DNA from: Dioscorea cayenensis subsp. rotundata | Taxonomy: Eukaryota > Streptophyta > Magnoliopsida > Dioscoreales > Dioscoreaceae | Length of the DNA stretch: 64,000 nucleotides | Direction of reading: 5' to 3' | NCBI RefSeq assembly: GCF_009730915.1 | Contig: NC_052472.1 | Span: forward strand, 744,001-808,000 | Shown here: piece by piece, positions 22,766 through 34,283 of the stretch | How positions within the stretch are numbered: the stretch's first letter is position 1 | Layout of the letters: each line of letters opens with the position of its first letter | Notes under the pieces: generated by a model | What the model saw: the letters and a program-made list of their open reading frames with translations, nothing else | Databases searched by the model: none | Told to the model about the DNA's origin: nothing | Program-made: the position numbers and the translations under genes

Positions 22766-22793
22766 TGATGAGTGATGAGTGATGAGTGATGAG
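22766..22793. repeat. (TGATGAG)4 microsatellite
   Basis: Four perfect 7-bp units about 70 bp beyond the stop codon of the JINGUBANG-like gene, so likely in its 3' UTR. Confidence 0.9.
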
Positions 22794-22864
22794 TGAGAGT
22801 ATTATTTCAGTACTCTGAATGTGTCGTGGCCCTCGTGGGAGTGACTAGGATTAGAACTAGGAGT

Positions 22865-24346
22865 CTAGGAGTCGTACTCGAAATCGTCTTCGGGACCCAA
22901 AGGGACGTTCTGGGGACCGCGCAGCAGAGGTTCCGGCGGTTGGTCCGACACCCGCCAGATTTTGACCGATTTGTCGAGACTGCCGCTGTAGACCATCCAG
23001 TCATGTCCTCCTGCATTTTGGGCCTCCTCAATGTCATTGTCAATGGCCAAGCACTTGACAGGCCCAGTGTGTCCGCTGAGCACTGAGATACAGCTGTGAA
23101 CACCCGCACCCTCTCGACGCCACACGCAAATCGTCTTGTCCGCCGACCCGCTCAGCATCAGACTCCCAGCAGCCGCCAGGCACAACACCGCTTGGTTGTG
23201 GCCCCTTAACGCTCCACCGTATGTAAGCTGCCCCTCCCACTCCCAGAAGTTCACCAACCCGTCGGAGGACCCGCAGTACACCACCGACGCTGCCGCGCTT
23301 ATTGCCAGCGCCGTCACCGCCGAATCCTGCTTCAGCAGCGTCTGTGAGTGCGCGTGCTTCGTTCCTTTACCTTGCAGCTCCCGCCTCCAAGCTTTCACGG
23401 TGCCGTCTGCGGAGCCGGTGAAAACGAGGCCGTCGAAGCCGGCGACCACAGAGTTGACGGCATCGTCGTGGGCGACGACAGACTCGAGGCAGCGGGAATC
23501 GGAGATGCGCCAGACCTTGAAGGTCTTGTCCCATGAGCCAGAGTAGAGTAGGCCTTGGTCCTCGCTGAGGCTAAGGCAGGAGATAGCGTCGTAGTGCTTG
23601 AGCCAGAGGGCGGTGCGGCGGCGGCGCACCTCAACGTAGTTGGAGGGCTTGATGGAGCTTTTAAGGTAGTCTTTGAGTGTGGGGAGGCTCCCGGAGCGTT
23701 TGTGAACGGAGGGGTTCTTGGGGGAGACCTTCCAAACCCTGATCTTGCCGTCTTGGTGGCCGGTGAATATGCGGTCGCTGGCGATGACGATGGCTTTGAC
23801 TAGGCCACTGCTGGACTTGAACCCGGAGAACTCCTTCTGGTTCTTCCATACACGGATGTTCTTGCTGTCGGACCCAGTGTAAAGTAGCTCACCGGAGGCT
23901 GCGAGCGAATAAATGTGGCCCTCCTCCCGGACCAATGAGCCAATCAGGCTGGTGCCGGCATTGCCGCCCTGTTCTTGATAAAAATAAGGAGCAGCGGCGG
24001 CTGAGGAGGCATGGGACCAGGGAGACGCGGCGTACGTGGAGGGGAACTGGTGCCACGGGGACATATTGCAAGGAGAGCTCTGGGGGCTTAATATTTGACT
24101 TCCGCTATGCATGTGCTCTGAGTAGTTGTAATGGCTGCCCCTGCCGGAACAGCTGCTTCTTCTGTTGAACAAATCGTCCTCGCTAGTCGCCGGATGAGAA
24201 CCCAGTACTACTGTGTCTGTGTGCATGTGCATGTGCATGCTGGTGGACGTCCTCATATCCTCTCCTCCACCTTCACCTGAATCACCTCCACCCCCACCTT
24301 CTTCTCCATGCATGGCACTCTCGCCATGCCCACCGTCCTCCCTCAT
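22865..24346 (-). CDS. JGB: JINGUBANG-like WD40-repeat protein
   Basis: An intronless gene of 493 residues from the ATG at 24346. The first ~125 residues are low-complexity, Gly/His/Met/Ser-rich and probably disordered, with [22 protein letters not shown] as the family's N-terminal signature. Seven WD40 repeats fill residues ~135-470 and should make one beta-propeller. Visible blades include [90 protein letters not shown] and [15 protein letters not shown]. The insertion [20 protein letters not shown] after blade 2 is typical of the JINGUBANG group, whose Arabidopsis founder restrains pollen germination through jasmonate synthesis. Function here is inferred from family. GC-rich coding sequence contrasts with the AT-rich flanks. 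Confidence 0.88.
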   Translation of the reverse strand: MREDGGHGESAMHGEEGGGGGDSGEGGGEDMRTSTSMHMHMHTDTVVLGSHPATSEDDLFNRRSSCSGRGSHYNYSEHMHSGSQILSPQSSPCNMSPWHQFPSTYAASPWSHASSAAAAPYFYQEQGGNAGTSLIGSLVREEGHIYSLAASGELLYTGSDSKNIRVWKNQKEFSGFKSSSGLVKAIVIASDRIFTGHQDGKIRVWKVSPKNPSVHKRSGSLPTLKDYLKSSIKPSNYVEVRRRRTALWLKHYDAISCLSLSEDQGLLYSGSWDKTFKVWRISDSRCLESVVAHDDAVNSVVAGFDGLVFTGSADGTVKAWRRELQGKGTKHAHSQTLLKQDSAVTALAISAAASVVYCGSSDGLVNFWEWEGQLTYGGALRGHNQAVLCLAAAGSLMLSGSADKTICVWRREGAGVHSCISVLSGHTGPVKCLAIDNDIEEAQNAGGHDWMVYSGSLDKSVKIWRVSDQPPEPLLRGPQNVPLGPEDDFEYDS

Positions 24347-25036
24347 GGATCCCTCTAGCTAGCTAGCTAGATAGCTAAAGAAAAAAAAAAAAGTTTTTTC
24401 AGAGATTTGATAGATTATGATAAGAATTGAGATATATATATATATATATATAGATCAAGACACGCAACAAATTGCAAAGAAAAGGCTGGTGCGTACGTGT
24501 ATGAAACAGAAAGCTAGTAAGGCATGCAATACTCATGCATTTATGCTTGTAGATGGATAGATAGGACGAATGAGTTGATGATGCTGTTGATAGCGACGAC
24601 GATGCTGAAGAAAGAAAAAAGATGATGACAGAGGAGAGAAGTTAATTGATCAATATGAGAGCTGGCTAAGTATATTGTTGAATGAAGGGACGCAGGGAGT
24701 GAGATGGAGATCGATGGCTATCAACCGGTGATGATGATTGCAACCCAGAGCGGGGTTGTGTTCGTGTGTGAGGTGGAGATGCCTAGCCGGGAGGTTCGGA
24801 GCCAGAGGAATACGCATGGCCTCTCCTATCAAGTATCAACCGTTGAACGGTTAACGGTCAACTAATTAATCTGTGGCGAGCGGCACGGGCCAAATGTTAT
24901 GTGAATCTCATGTTCTTTGGCGTGAATCATGATTGATCAACTGAAGACAAGATGATGAATTGTCAAGGACATGAGCCGCCTCGTGTAGCTCAAAATATGT
25001 TATCTCGTTTTGTTAAATCTGTTTTTCACCTTGCTC

Positions 25037-25070
<34 letters not shown>

Positions 25071-25562
25071 CCCGAGGCGCGTGTCATCTAATCTTTTACG
25101 ATCTTTGCTAAATGGTTTTCTCCACTTTCCATTCAGCTAGCATTCTTAATTTAGACGGGTTTGAATGTGTAGATCCGCGCAAGGATCCTGAGGAAATCCT
25201 TCCACATTATAAGTTTTAACTTGTATAGCGTTACTACCTTTTTGCGAGTCATATTCAATCTTAAAAGCATTCGAAATTATTTATAAAGTTCGTGATAAGT
25301 TTCTTATCATTCAGATATAAATAACTGTTAAATTAAAGAGATCTAAATGCAGTATAATTAAGATTACCTACCTTATCTTTTCTTCCCATCCACAGTGACG
25401 TATTCTTTATAATGGCTATAGCTAGTATCTTTTTTAACAAGGATAACCATTCTCCCATGCATAAATATATATATATGCTGATGATCCTCATGGCCTTAGT
25501 TTGACAAAAGGAAAAGAAAACAAAAAAGTCAAGATGAAGTAAACTCCGCGACAAACGCACAA

Positions 25563-25600
<38 letters not shown>

Positions 25601-26324
25601 GACGCCAGCGGGAAAACTGATTAGTATGGGTAATCTGAAGAGAGATACTTACGAGATACACAGTAAGCAGAAGGCTTATTCAGCAAAACATCCAATACAA
25701 CTTTCTTTTGAGGATTTCTAGGCATCATAACAAAAACATAAAAGAAAAGGAGCAAAAAGAGAAGAGGTACATGGACGGCCTTCCTGCGATGGAATGCACA
25801 GAATTGTGTGGTCTTGTGCTGGTCAGTAATGTATGTCCAGCTTTATGAATAACTACACAATGACAAGGTGATGCCAACTGCCCCTTGCATGTAAAAACAG
25901 CACACATGGCAAGTGTTTTGAAACAGACATCCCATGAACTGGACGACCATGTTTGCTGCACAGAAAATAATCTGATTGTGTCAAGCATGTACCATTTCAA
26001 CATTTCCTTTGAAGCAGACGCAATCAATAAAATACTGACAAATGTGAGAGGATGCAGAATAACTCGCACTTCGACCATAAAAAAAGAGTCATTAACTCCT
26101 GCAATCTAGGCGACACATGGAATTTGCTTTTACTTGCAATTATGATAGGGTCAGAGTAGCTCACAAAATTGCTAAATGTAAGACAGCAATTTTTCAAGTG
26201 AAAGCTTATGTATGTGCAGACTGCATTTTGAAACCTCTAGCAATACTTCAAAGAACTTTAACCACTAATTGATCATCGCAAAAGGTTTTCTAGTATGGCA
26301 CCTGTTAGTTTATATGCTTCTTTA
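24347..26324. other. JGB promoter side and SHM1 3' side
   Basis: It contains a CTAG repeat just upstream of the JGB start, (AT)n tracts near 24432-24452 and 25040-25068, and the (GA)n tract at 25568-25598. The last part below 26324 is probably the SHM1 3' UTR. A short upstream open frame lies at about 24650-24815 on the - strand, but nothing supports its translation. Confidence 0.55.
25568..25598. repeat. (GA)n microsatellite
   Basis: About 15 GA dinucleotides without interruption. Confidence 0.9.
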
Positions 26325-29300
26325 TTAATCCTTGTACTTCATTGTCTCCTTCTCAAAACCAATGGTGGGAAACTGTTTAGCAAACTCCTCAACCTCCTGA
26401 CGGATTTTTGCAATCTCAGATTGAATATTAGCATCAGTTTGAATAGTTGCTAGGAAGTCCTTTAACTTTGACCCACCTGAGTTGACCAGAAAACATAAGA
26501 TAACACTTCAACTTACAAGATCAACAAAAATCATCAAATACATGTAAAAGCAGGAAAGCAGAAGCTTAGCTCAAAATGAAACTTTTCCAGAGAACTAATG
26601 CACCTTTTGTTTCAGCCTTGATTTTCTGGGCTAATTTAACAGTGGTATCAAAAAATTCAGCAACTTTTGCAAAATCCTCTTCAACAAATCCCCTTGATGT
26701 CAGAGCCGGGGTTCCTGACCAATCAAGAGATCATGAGCATGAGCTCACCCACACACAAAAAATCCTTATACAAAATTTCTAAGATAATGATGACTGCTAT
26801 AAAGAGATCTATACCCATCCTGATGCCCCCAGGAACCATTGCAGACACATCACCAGGAACAGTGTTTTTATTAGCTGCAATGTGAACCAGCTCTAACACC
26901 TTTTCAACTCTGGAGCCATCTATTCCCTGTCAAGGTGAAATAAAAATGATCACAGTTAATGTGCTTGCCGCTATTTTTTTTTTCTTTTCCATTGGCTGCA
27001 CACACACACACACACACATGTTACAGATTATTGTGCTTGCCGCTATATATTTTCTTTTCCATTGGCCGCCCACACACACATGTTTTTTTTTCTTTTCCAC
27101 CGGCTGCCCACACACCCACACCCACACCCACACGTGTTACAGATGGAACTTAGCCAGTGATAATTTCAGTGTCTTAATAGAATGTTGCTCTGGTACATAA
27201 TAGTCTATACAAAAGAATGCTCTGCGCGCAGCTCATGAAAGTGATATGTTAGAAAAATAACTAAACCATTTATTCAGATTAATTTACAGCGGGTAAAAGC
27301 TATACTTCCTCTTACCTTGTTTTTAAGATTAACTAAGACTAAATGATTTTCTGTTCCACCAGAAACCAGCTCATATCCTTTCTCAATCAAGCTCTGCACA
27401 ATGAATTTTACTTTGAAAGTAAGAATCAGCTAATAGATAATATGGAGAGGTCAAGTAGACAATCGAAATATATATCTAATCATAACTCTTAAAAAATAAA
27501 ATTCCAAGTAGCATCCACTGACAGAATAGAAGTCATCACTACAAAGTTTAGTATATTTGGATTTCCTTAAAGTAAGTGATAAAAAATAGTAACTCCCATC
27601 ACACCTGAGCAAATTTTGCACAATTACAAAGAACTTGTTCTTGATATGCTTTGTATTCTGGAGTAGTTGCCTGCAATAACACCTTGGTATCATTATGTGA
27701 GGAACCCAAGAATTACAATAGAAACAGCAAAAGGAACTCATATGACTTCTTCAGTGTTTAAAAAGAAATTAAACACATGTCCTCTGGGTTAACATGCATG
27801 TTTTCTTACAATAACCAAACAAAGATAGGATGGATACAGCCGAAAGGCAAACCTGTTTGAGTGCAACAGCTAAACCAGATATAGTATGATTGTGTGGACC
27901 ACCTTGAAGTCCAGGGAATACAGCCGCGTTGATCTTATCTTCATAGTCATAAAGGACCTATACAGGTGAGGGGAAAATAAAAGGTCCTCCGTCATTCCAA
28001 TCTCTAACTATCTGGTCGCACTTGTTATGAGATTATGATCATAGCAAAAAGTGCTAGACATGAGAAACTAAATCTTATATTCATTCACCTCTTGACCTTG
28101 CTTGTTTATCTCCTTTAACCCTTTCCTGAAAAAGATCATAGCCCCACGAGGTCCACGGAGTGATTTGTGGGTTGTAGTTGTCACCACATCTGCATATTCA
28201 AATGGTGACGGAATGACACCAGCAGCAACCAGACCACTAATGTGGGCCATATCTGCCAAGAGTACAGCTTTCTGCCGGTCACAGATCTGATCATTTCAAG
28301 AAGATTTATAGATGAACCTCAAGCAATAAACAGCAATAAGATAAAGAATGCTGTGAAAAACAAAGGTCCAAACTAGATATCTTAACAGAATGAAATAGAG
28401 ATACCTTTCGTATACGAGCATAATCATAAAGTCGTGCATATGCACTAGCTCCAGCAACAACTAGCTTTGGCCTAAAAAGTGTTGCACTTTTCTCGAGCTG
28501 TAACAAGCAGAAACCATGCAGGTTTAGCTATATTTGAAGAAAACTATCAGTCAGGGAACTACTAAATGTTATTTTGACAAAAATGGAGGAATTTGGCAAT
28601 CATGATAACCCAAACATAATACTAATCTTCCTAATTACTTGGATGCAAGTACTAACTAAAACAACTGACAGTAAAGACCTTGCTTTTAGCAAGAGGGAAA
28701 ATAAAAATGTTAAAATACATCATAAGTTTGCGAAACCATTGTGCGGAGCAGATGATTGCCATGACTTTGATAGATGTGAAGGAATAAGCTTAGTGATGTG
28801 AGAAGTAAGGTCACCTGGTCGTAGTCAATATATCCCGTGCTTTCATTCAATCTATATGGCATTGTCTCAAAGAATATAGATACAGCAGATATCTTCTTGG
28901 TATCAGTCTGCAGAAATTTTACAAATATCAGTCACTGGAAGCATAAGGTGTGTTAATGAGAAAATAAAATATAGCATGATATTAATACCATCCAATTGTC
29001 CACATATTCCAAACAAACAAAGCAGGGGAATATTCATATAGTCCTACTGCACAGCATCCAAGTGTTAATATGTTTGAAAATAAGGAACTCAAAACCATAA
29101 CAACATGCCTGACTGAAAACCCAAAAGTGTCAAAACCTATTCAAAACAATAAAATTGTTGCTAACAAGCAAATAGCACATTTTATCTTATCAATGTCTTG
29201 TATGACAGGCATAACGAGGTGGCATTCACATTCACATACCCAGAAGTCAAGGAGCAATGACAAATTTACTGACGCATCTGCCAACTGTGGCTTACTTACA

Positions 29301-31609
29301 TTTATGGATTGACTAATTCTGTGTATAGGAATTTAATACAAAAGTTCAATACTAGGGGACAATTATATCATTAAATTTTGCAAAGACCTCCTATGTATTA
29401 TATTACTTAATTAACTTATATTGGTATTTAAATAAAACATAAATCATGAGAACTAGCAAAGTTTATACTAAATCTCCCACCCATGTAAAGTAACATTTCC
29501 AATAGCATCAAATTAACAATCTTCAAATTTTCTCTCATTTTTACTCAGTGTTATGATGTTTTTGATAAAAAGCTAGAAACTAGCACCTGATAGCCGTGTG
29601 AAAGATGCCCACCATGGGGAAGATCAAGAGCCATGATTCTCTCATGTGGTTTAAGAAGCGCAGTATATACTTGGAAATTAGCAGGAGAACCAGAAAGAGA
29701 CTGAACATTCACTGCAAAAGTTATGAGGATAAAGTCACTAGCAAATTAGGGAGCATCGCTTGCTGATGGGAGAAACCATTTATCAAAATTCTTAGAATAT
29801 AAGTAATTGAAGAATCGAATCAGAAGAAAAACGTTTAAGATAAACCTACCAATATTACATAAAAAACAAAGAGAAATATTCGTTGGTTAAATGCAATTTC
29901 CAATTAAAACTCAGTATCATTACCAATGGCAAGAAACTCAATGTTAGAACCAAAAGTAAATGAATAAATGGATCAGACTTCACCTTTGAGATGCTTTAAT
30001 TTGCACTTCTCCTTTTAGTTAACAATAATGCAACCAAAAATGGCTCCAAAAGAGAGTAGAATTTTTGCAACTTCCCTTGTCTTAGAATTTATTCCCTAGG
30101 ATTTCTCTCCACGTTAGGCCAACGACAACAACCACAACTAATCAGCCCTGACATACATGGATCAGCTATATGGAACTTTAAGATGATTGGTTAATGTAAA
30201 TTGAAAAAAAATTACTTATTTACTCACCCTACTTGCCACTAGCATCTCTCATACATTCCTAGTATGCATGATATTTACGTAAATCCAATTAGAAATTTAT
30301 GTTGCTTTGGTTTAGTCAGTATCAATATAGATCCTTAAGAGAGACCATAAGCTAGACTGAACATTATAATTTTATCAAACTCTAAGTAACTCTGTGATTA
30401 GCTTTATGCAGCAGCTTGGCATCTTTGTGGACTTTAACTAATTAAGAAAAAGGTTACAACAGAAAGCCTTCAATGCAGAGCTAACGACTAAAGAGAAACA
30501 ATATTCAAAATATTTTGTAAATTAAAAAGATGAAACCTCTTCTGCAGAAGATAGGTAAGTTCAATATAAAGTGCAGATCAACTTAAAGAGAGTAACATCA
30601 AGGAAGAATTCACTGGGCGGGGATATGTGAATTACCGCCCCACTTTGCAGGATCCAGACGGAATGCCTCCAAGGCACGCTTTTGACACAATGATTCAGCC
30701 ATGTCAATGTACCTGAAAAAGGAAGGTAGGGAAAGAGAATTATAATTATAAAGGTGGTCATGTATTGTTAAAAAGAACAAAAATCATGACCAAGGTAAAT
30801 CTTACTCATTTCCACCATAGTATCTCGCACCGGGGTAGCCTTCACTATATTTGTTAGTCATGACTGATCCTACCGCTTGCATCACGGACACAGAAGTGAA
30901 ATTCTCGGAGGGTATGAGCTCAAGACCCTAGAAAGCCAACCAAAGATTCAACTAGCAATTAGATCAGAAAATAAAACCCATAGTATGTTAGAGATTTTCA
31001 TTGAATAATGTAGATCTCTCCATTCAGGTTAACATTATACAGGACAGACCAAGACATTTTGATCATCAGATGGAGAAACATCAACAAAACCGAAACTTTT
31101 CTATGCATGCAAAAGAATTTTTTTTTTTAAAAAAAAGGGAAGAAGAAAGAAACCTTCCATTGTCGGGCCTTCTCGAGCTCAATGATGTCTGCAATCTCCG
31201 GATCCACAACCTCCAGCGGCTCATTCAACACCTTCGTCCACTGCAAACCCAGATCACACGGGAAAAAATTACACATATATAAAAAAGGCTATCCCTTGCA
31301 CTCCCAAAAACCCCCGCATTTTTTTGTCGGTTCCCTCAATGAAATGGAACATAGATTGGGTCACATACCGTGATGCGAGACTTGTCCTTGTCGTGGACGG
31401 CTTCGCTCGGGAGAGAAGACTGATTATGCGAGAACAAAGTGCTTAGCAAAGGCTATCGTTTCCCAGCGAAGAAACTGATAAAAAAGAGAAAAAAAGCAGT
31501 GGCAGTAGTAAACCATGAAATAGAGGGAGACCCGTGATGATATTGGTGGCGCAAGCGGCTTCTTCGCAACAGACGAAGAGAGCCTCCGGAGCGCCGTCGC
31601 CATTGCCAT
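26325..31609 (-). CDS. SHM1: Serine hydroxymethyltransferase, mitochondrial (SHM1 type)
   Basis: Fifteen exons join in frame to 521 residues: 31514-31609, 31369-31419, 31154-31240, 30806-30927, 30636-30712, 29587-29711, 28815-28907, 28405-28497, 28089-28286, 27853-27957, 27605-27670, 27316-27393, 26815-26926, 26604-26714 and 26325-26476. All introns are GT..AG. The enzyme is PLP-dependent, converting serine and tetrahydrofolate to glycine and 5,10-methylene-THF. In mitochondria it works with glycine decarboxylase in photorespiration. Residues 1-32 are an Arg/Ser-rich, acid-free presequence before SSLPSEAV. Visible motifs are [49 protein letters not shown] and [10 protein letters not shown] with the PLP lysine at about 289. 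It ends [10 protein letters not shown]. Length and intron pattern fit plant SHM1, and no damage is seen. Confidence 0.97.
26961..27144. repeat. Minisatellite of three ~50-70 bp units in an SHM1 intron
   Basis: Units at about 26961-27032, 27033-27082 and 27083-27144 share GTGCTTGCCGCTAT (first two), TTTTCTTTTCCAYYGGCYGC and a (CA)n tail ending in GTTACAGAT. The third has lost its first part and changed CA to CCCACA repeats. It lies in the intron between exons 12 and 13. Confidence 0.85.
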
Positions 31610-32535
31610 CCTCCCAAATCTCGAACTCTGTCAGTCGTGTCTTCCTCCCTCGTCTGGAGCCCTGGAGGTTGCCGATAAAAGAATTTTGGTGTCTGGTCAC
31701 CATTCACCAACCGAGCCTCTTTACAAAAAAATTTAGTTATCACACAAAAAAATAAATAATTATTTAATTATTTATGATACTTATGATAAAATATATATTA
31801 TTAAAAAAAATAAGTAATTTAACTTAATGTTAATTAAATCAATCAGAAAAATCTCCTAATTATTTTTTGGAAATATTATTTTAAACCACTCTATTAATAT
31901 ATATTATTTTTCTTTTCAAATGACAGATGGAGGATTTTAATCTCAGCTAACTCAAAAGCATAAAGTTTAAGACTTGTTCACAATTTATTAAAAAAAAATA
32001 AAAAAATAAATGCTACACACTCACTAAACTTGAAAGAGTGGTGGTGTGAGCTAGGTTAATGGGTAGTGCATTAATACGTTCAATTGAACCAAAAGTTACA
32101 GTTAATTTGCATTATGATCTCGTAATGCGTTGTAACTCTGGATTGATTAGATTAATCGGTTAATAGAACATGAGAAATAGAGCGGAAAAAACATGATGTT
32201 TTAGGGCAGAGAGAGAGAGAGAGGGTGAAAGGAGATGTTAGAACAAATATATAAAATTATCTTTTTATTTTACCTTCATGATATACAAATATATAAAGAC
32301 AGTCATTACTATATAAGAATATTATCAATCTATGAGATATTATATACTAACTATAAAATATTTATGTACATATTTATGCGATATAATAAATTATAAATTT
32401 ATAATTTATCCACTTTATTTAAAAAAAAAATATTCATTCAAATTTATTTACATATTTAGAAGATATAGAAAATGTCACTAATATTCTCTAATATGGTCAA
32501 GCAAGTTAAAGTCAGGTAATGACTCTTACTTTCAA
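31610..32535. other. SHM1 upstream region and AT-rich spacer
   Basis: The first ~130 bases are the likely SHM1 leader and promoter. The rest is very AT-rich, with no coding sequence or recognised element. Confidence 0.6.
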
Positions 32536-33180
32536 AGAAGATATTTAAATTAACACTTGGTCAACGGTTTAGTCATGATATCCACAAAGTTGATTTTGAG
32601 AATTGATGAATTGAATCTTAAGGTAGCAATGAGCTACTTTTGCCAAGTACAAATTAAGTGAAAAGCAATCTCAACATATTTCATTCGAGCATGGAACGCC
32701 AAGTTTGCAGAGAGGTAGGTGGCACCAAAATTATCTACTAAAGGATTGGAGAAGATGAGAGATAGGCTGAGCTTGGAAAAAAAAAGAGGACTAGAGCCAT
32801 GTGAGCTTAGTAGAAGTGTCTACAAGCACTTTGTACTTTGCTTCGTGGAAGATCAGGAGCTTGTTCGTTGCTTGCGAGAACTCCATTAGATAAGATTGTT
32901 TCTCAAGAAATTTGCGAAGCCCATATAGACTTGCAATTATGGGGACAACCGGCATAATCTGCATCTCAAAATGCTTTGAAAATGGTTGGTAGAACCACGG
33001 TTGAATAATAAACCATAATCAGAGGTTCCTTGAAAATACCAAAGGATTCATTTGACTGCAACTCCGTCGGTTGAGGCATGAATTGACACACGGAGAGATT
33101 AGAGCTAATGAGAATGATGTATTGTATGGTGCCCAATGTCTGACAGGACTTGGTTGGATCAGAGAACCAAGGACTAGAAA
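32536..33180 (-). mobile_element. Ty1/copia reverse transcriptase-RNase H relic
   Basis: Translating the - strand in shifting frames recovers the order of a copia pol C-terminus. Around 33,120 it gives FSDPTKSCQTLGTIQYI and VCQFM-like words, around 32,960 DADYAGC, and around 32,740 FGATYLSANLAFHARMKYVEIAFH. Near 32,580 it gives a degenerate version of the INSQNQL..DIMTKPL block. Several frameshifts and stops separate them, and neither LTRs nor upstream gag/integrase parts were found. This is an old, dead fragment. Confidence 0.75.
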
Positions 33181-33182
33181 GC

Positions 33183-33221
<39 letters not shown>
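33183..33221. repeat. (AAT)n microsatellite
   Basis: Thirteen AAT trinucleotides abutting the upstream edge of the copia relic. Confidence 0.9.
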
Positions 33222-34283
33222 CACTTTTTTAGTAGTACTCAATTCAGCCACTTCCTCAGGATTGAACCTTCTTAGTCTGATCGGCACTGATTGCTCTTGC
33301 TGTACTTTCATCTTACCGCTTTTAAAGTTCTGGAGGTTTCGCTTGCTTGTTGCTTTCGCTTTTTCCTTTTTCCGTTTGTTGTGATCGTCACATCGGCTGT
33401 AAGCGTCCTTTTCGTCTCATCTGCTTTTTGCTGTTTTTCTTCCAGGTTGTTTCTTTGCTTTTGTTTTCTAATAAATTTGTGATTTATCCATTTTAATCAA
33501 AAATTTCATACCCATCCGAGGAGGTGAATAAAGGATATGAAAAACAAACGCCCCCTCTTGGAATAGGTCCTCGCCATGTGTGATTTATTTTCTCTTACTT
33601 CTTCCAAATAGTAAAAGAATCCTTATTTCAGCTTATTTTCAGGGATTACCAGCAAGGCAACAACTCCTTCCTTAAAAAGCAATTCTCCACATGTTAATAA
33701 TAAAAAATAAAAATTTGAAAAAAAAGAATAATGCAATTACATATATATATATACATATTATTGGAAAAGGAAATATTATCGTTCATAGCACTCTGTTCAA
33801 GAGCAAAACAAAATAGTAACTGCAGAGGTCGGCCTTATCATGCTACACCAACTCCAAGCGTGTGCCATCATCTCCCAGTTTGACGCCCACTGCAAGCATG
33901 GTTGGTAAAAAGGTTGCCAAAATAGCCTCCTTTCCAACCTCTGACAAATCCCTGCTTGCACTGGACAAGACTAATGATCAAACCAGAAGTTCAGACGTTT
34001 ATTTCTTTGATATTATCATGAAGAAATTGTTCCAAAACATGATCCCTCGATCAATGTGTCGGCTATCGCTTGCTTTATTTTACTAGGAAAATATCTCCTC
34101 GATTTAGACTTGTGCCAAATCCGAGAGAGGAATCAGGCTAAGTGCACTTTCCTGTCTTTCTCGCAACTTGCTTATTTTGCTTTGTTGCTTGCGTCTGTAC
34201 AATTGCTATTAATTTCATCAAAATCTGAAAATGGGCACAAATATATATATATATATATATATCGTTGAGAGTAGAGAGGTTAA
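33222..34283. other. Intergenic, no gene recognised
   Basis: It has a T/C-rich stretch around 33300-33480 and an (AT)n tract at 34239-34262 just beyond the stop of the next gene. No recognised domain on either strand. Confidence 0.55.

Noticed and set aside
23136-23803. Long + strand frames opposite the WD40 gene
   Set aside because: GC-rich coding sequence keeps the reverse frames open; the WD40 frame explains the region.
28068-28259. Independent SHMT fragment or pseudogene
   Set aside because: It is exon 9 of the intact 15-exon SHM1 gene.
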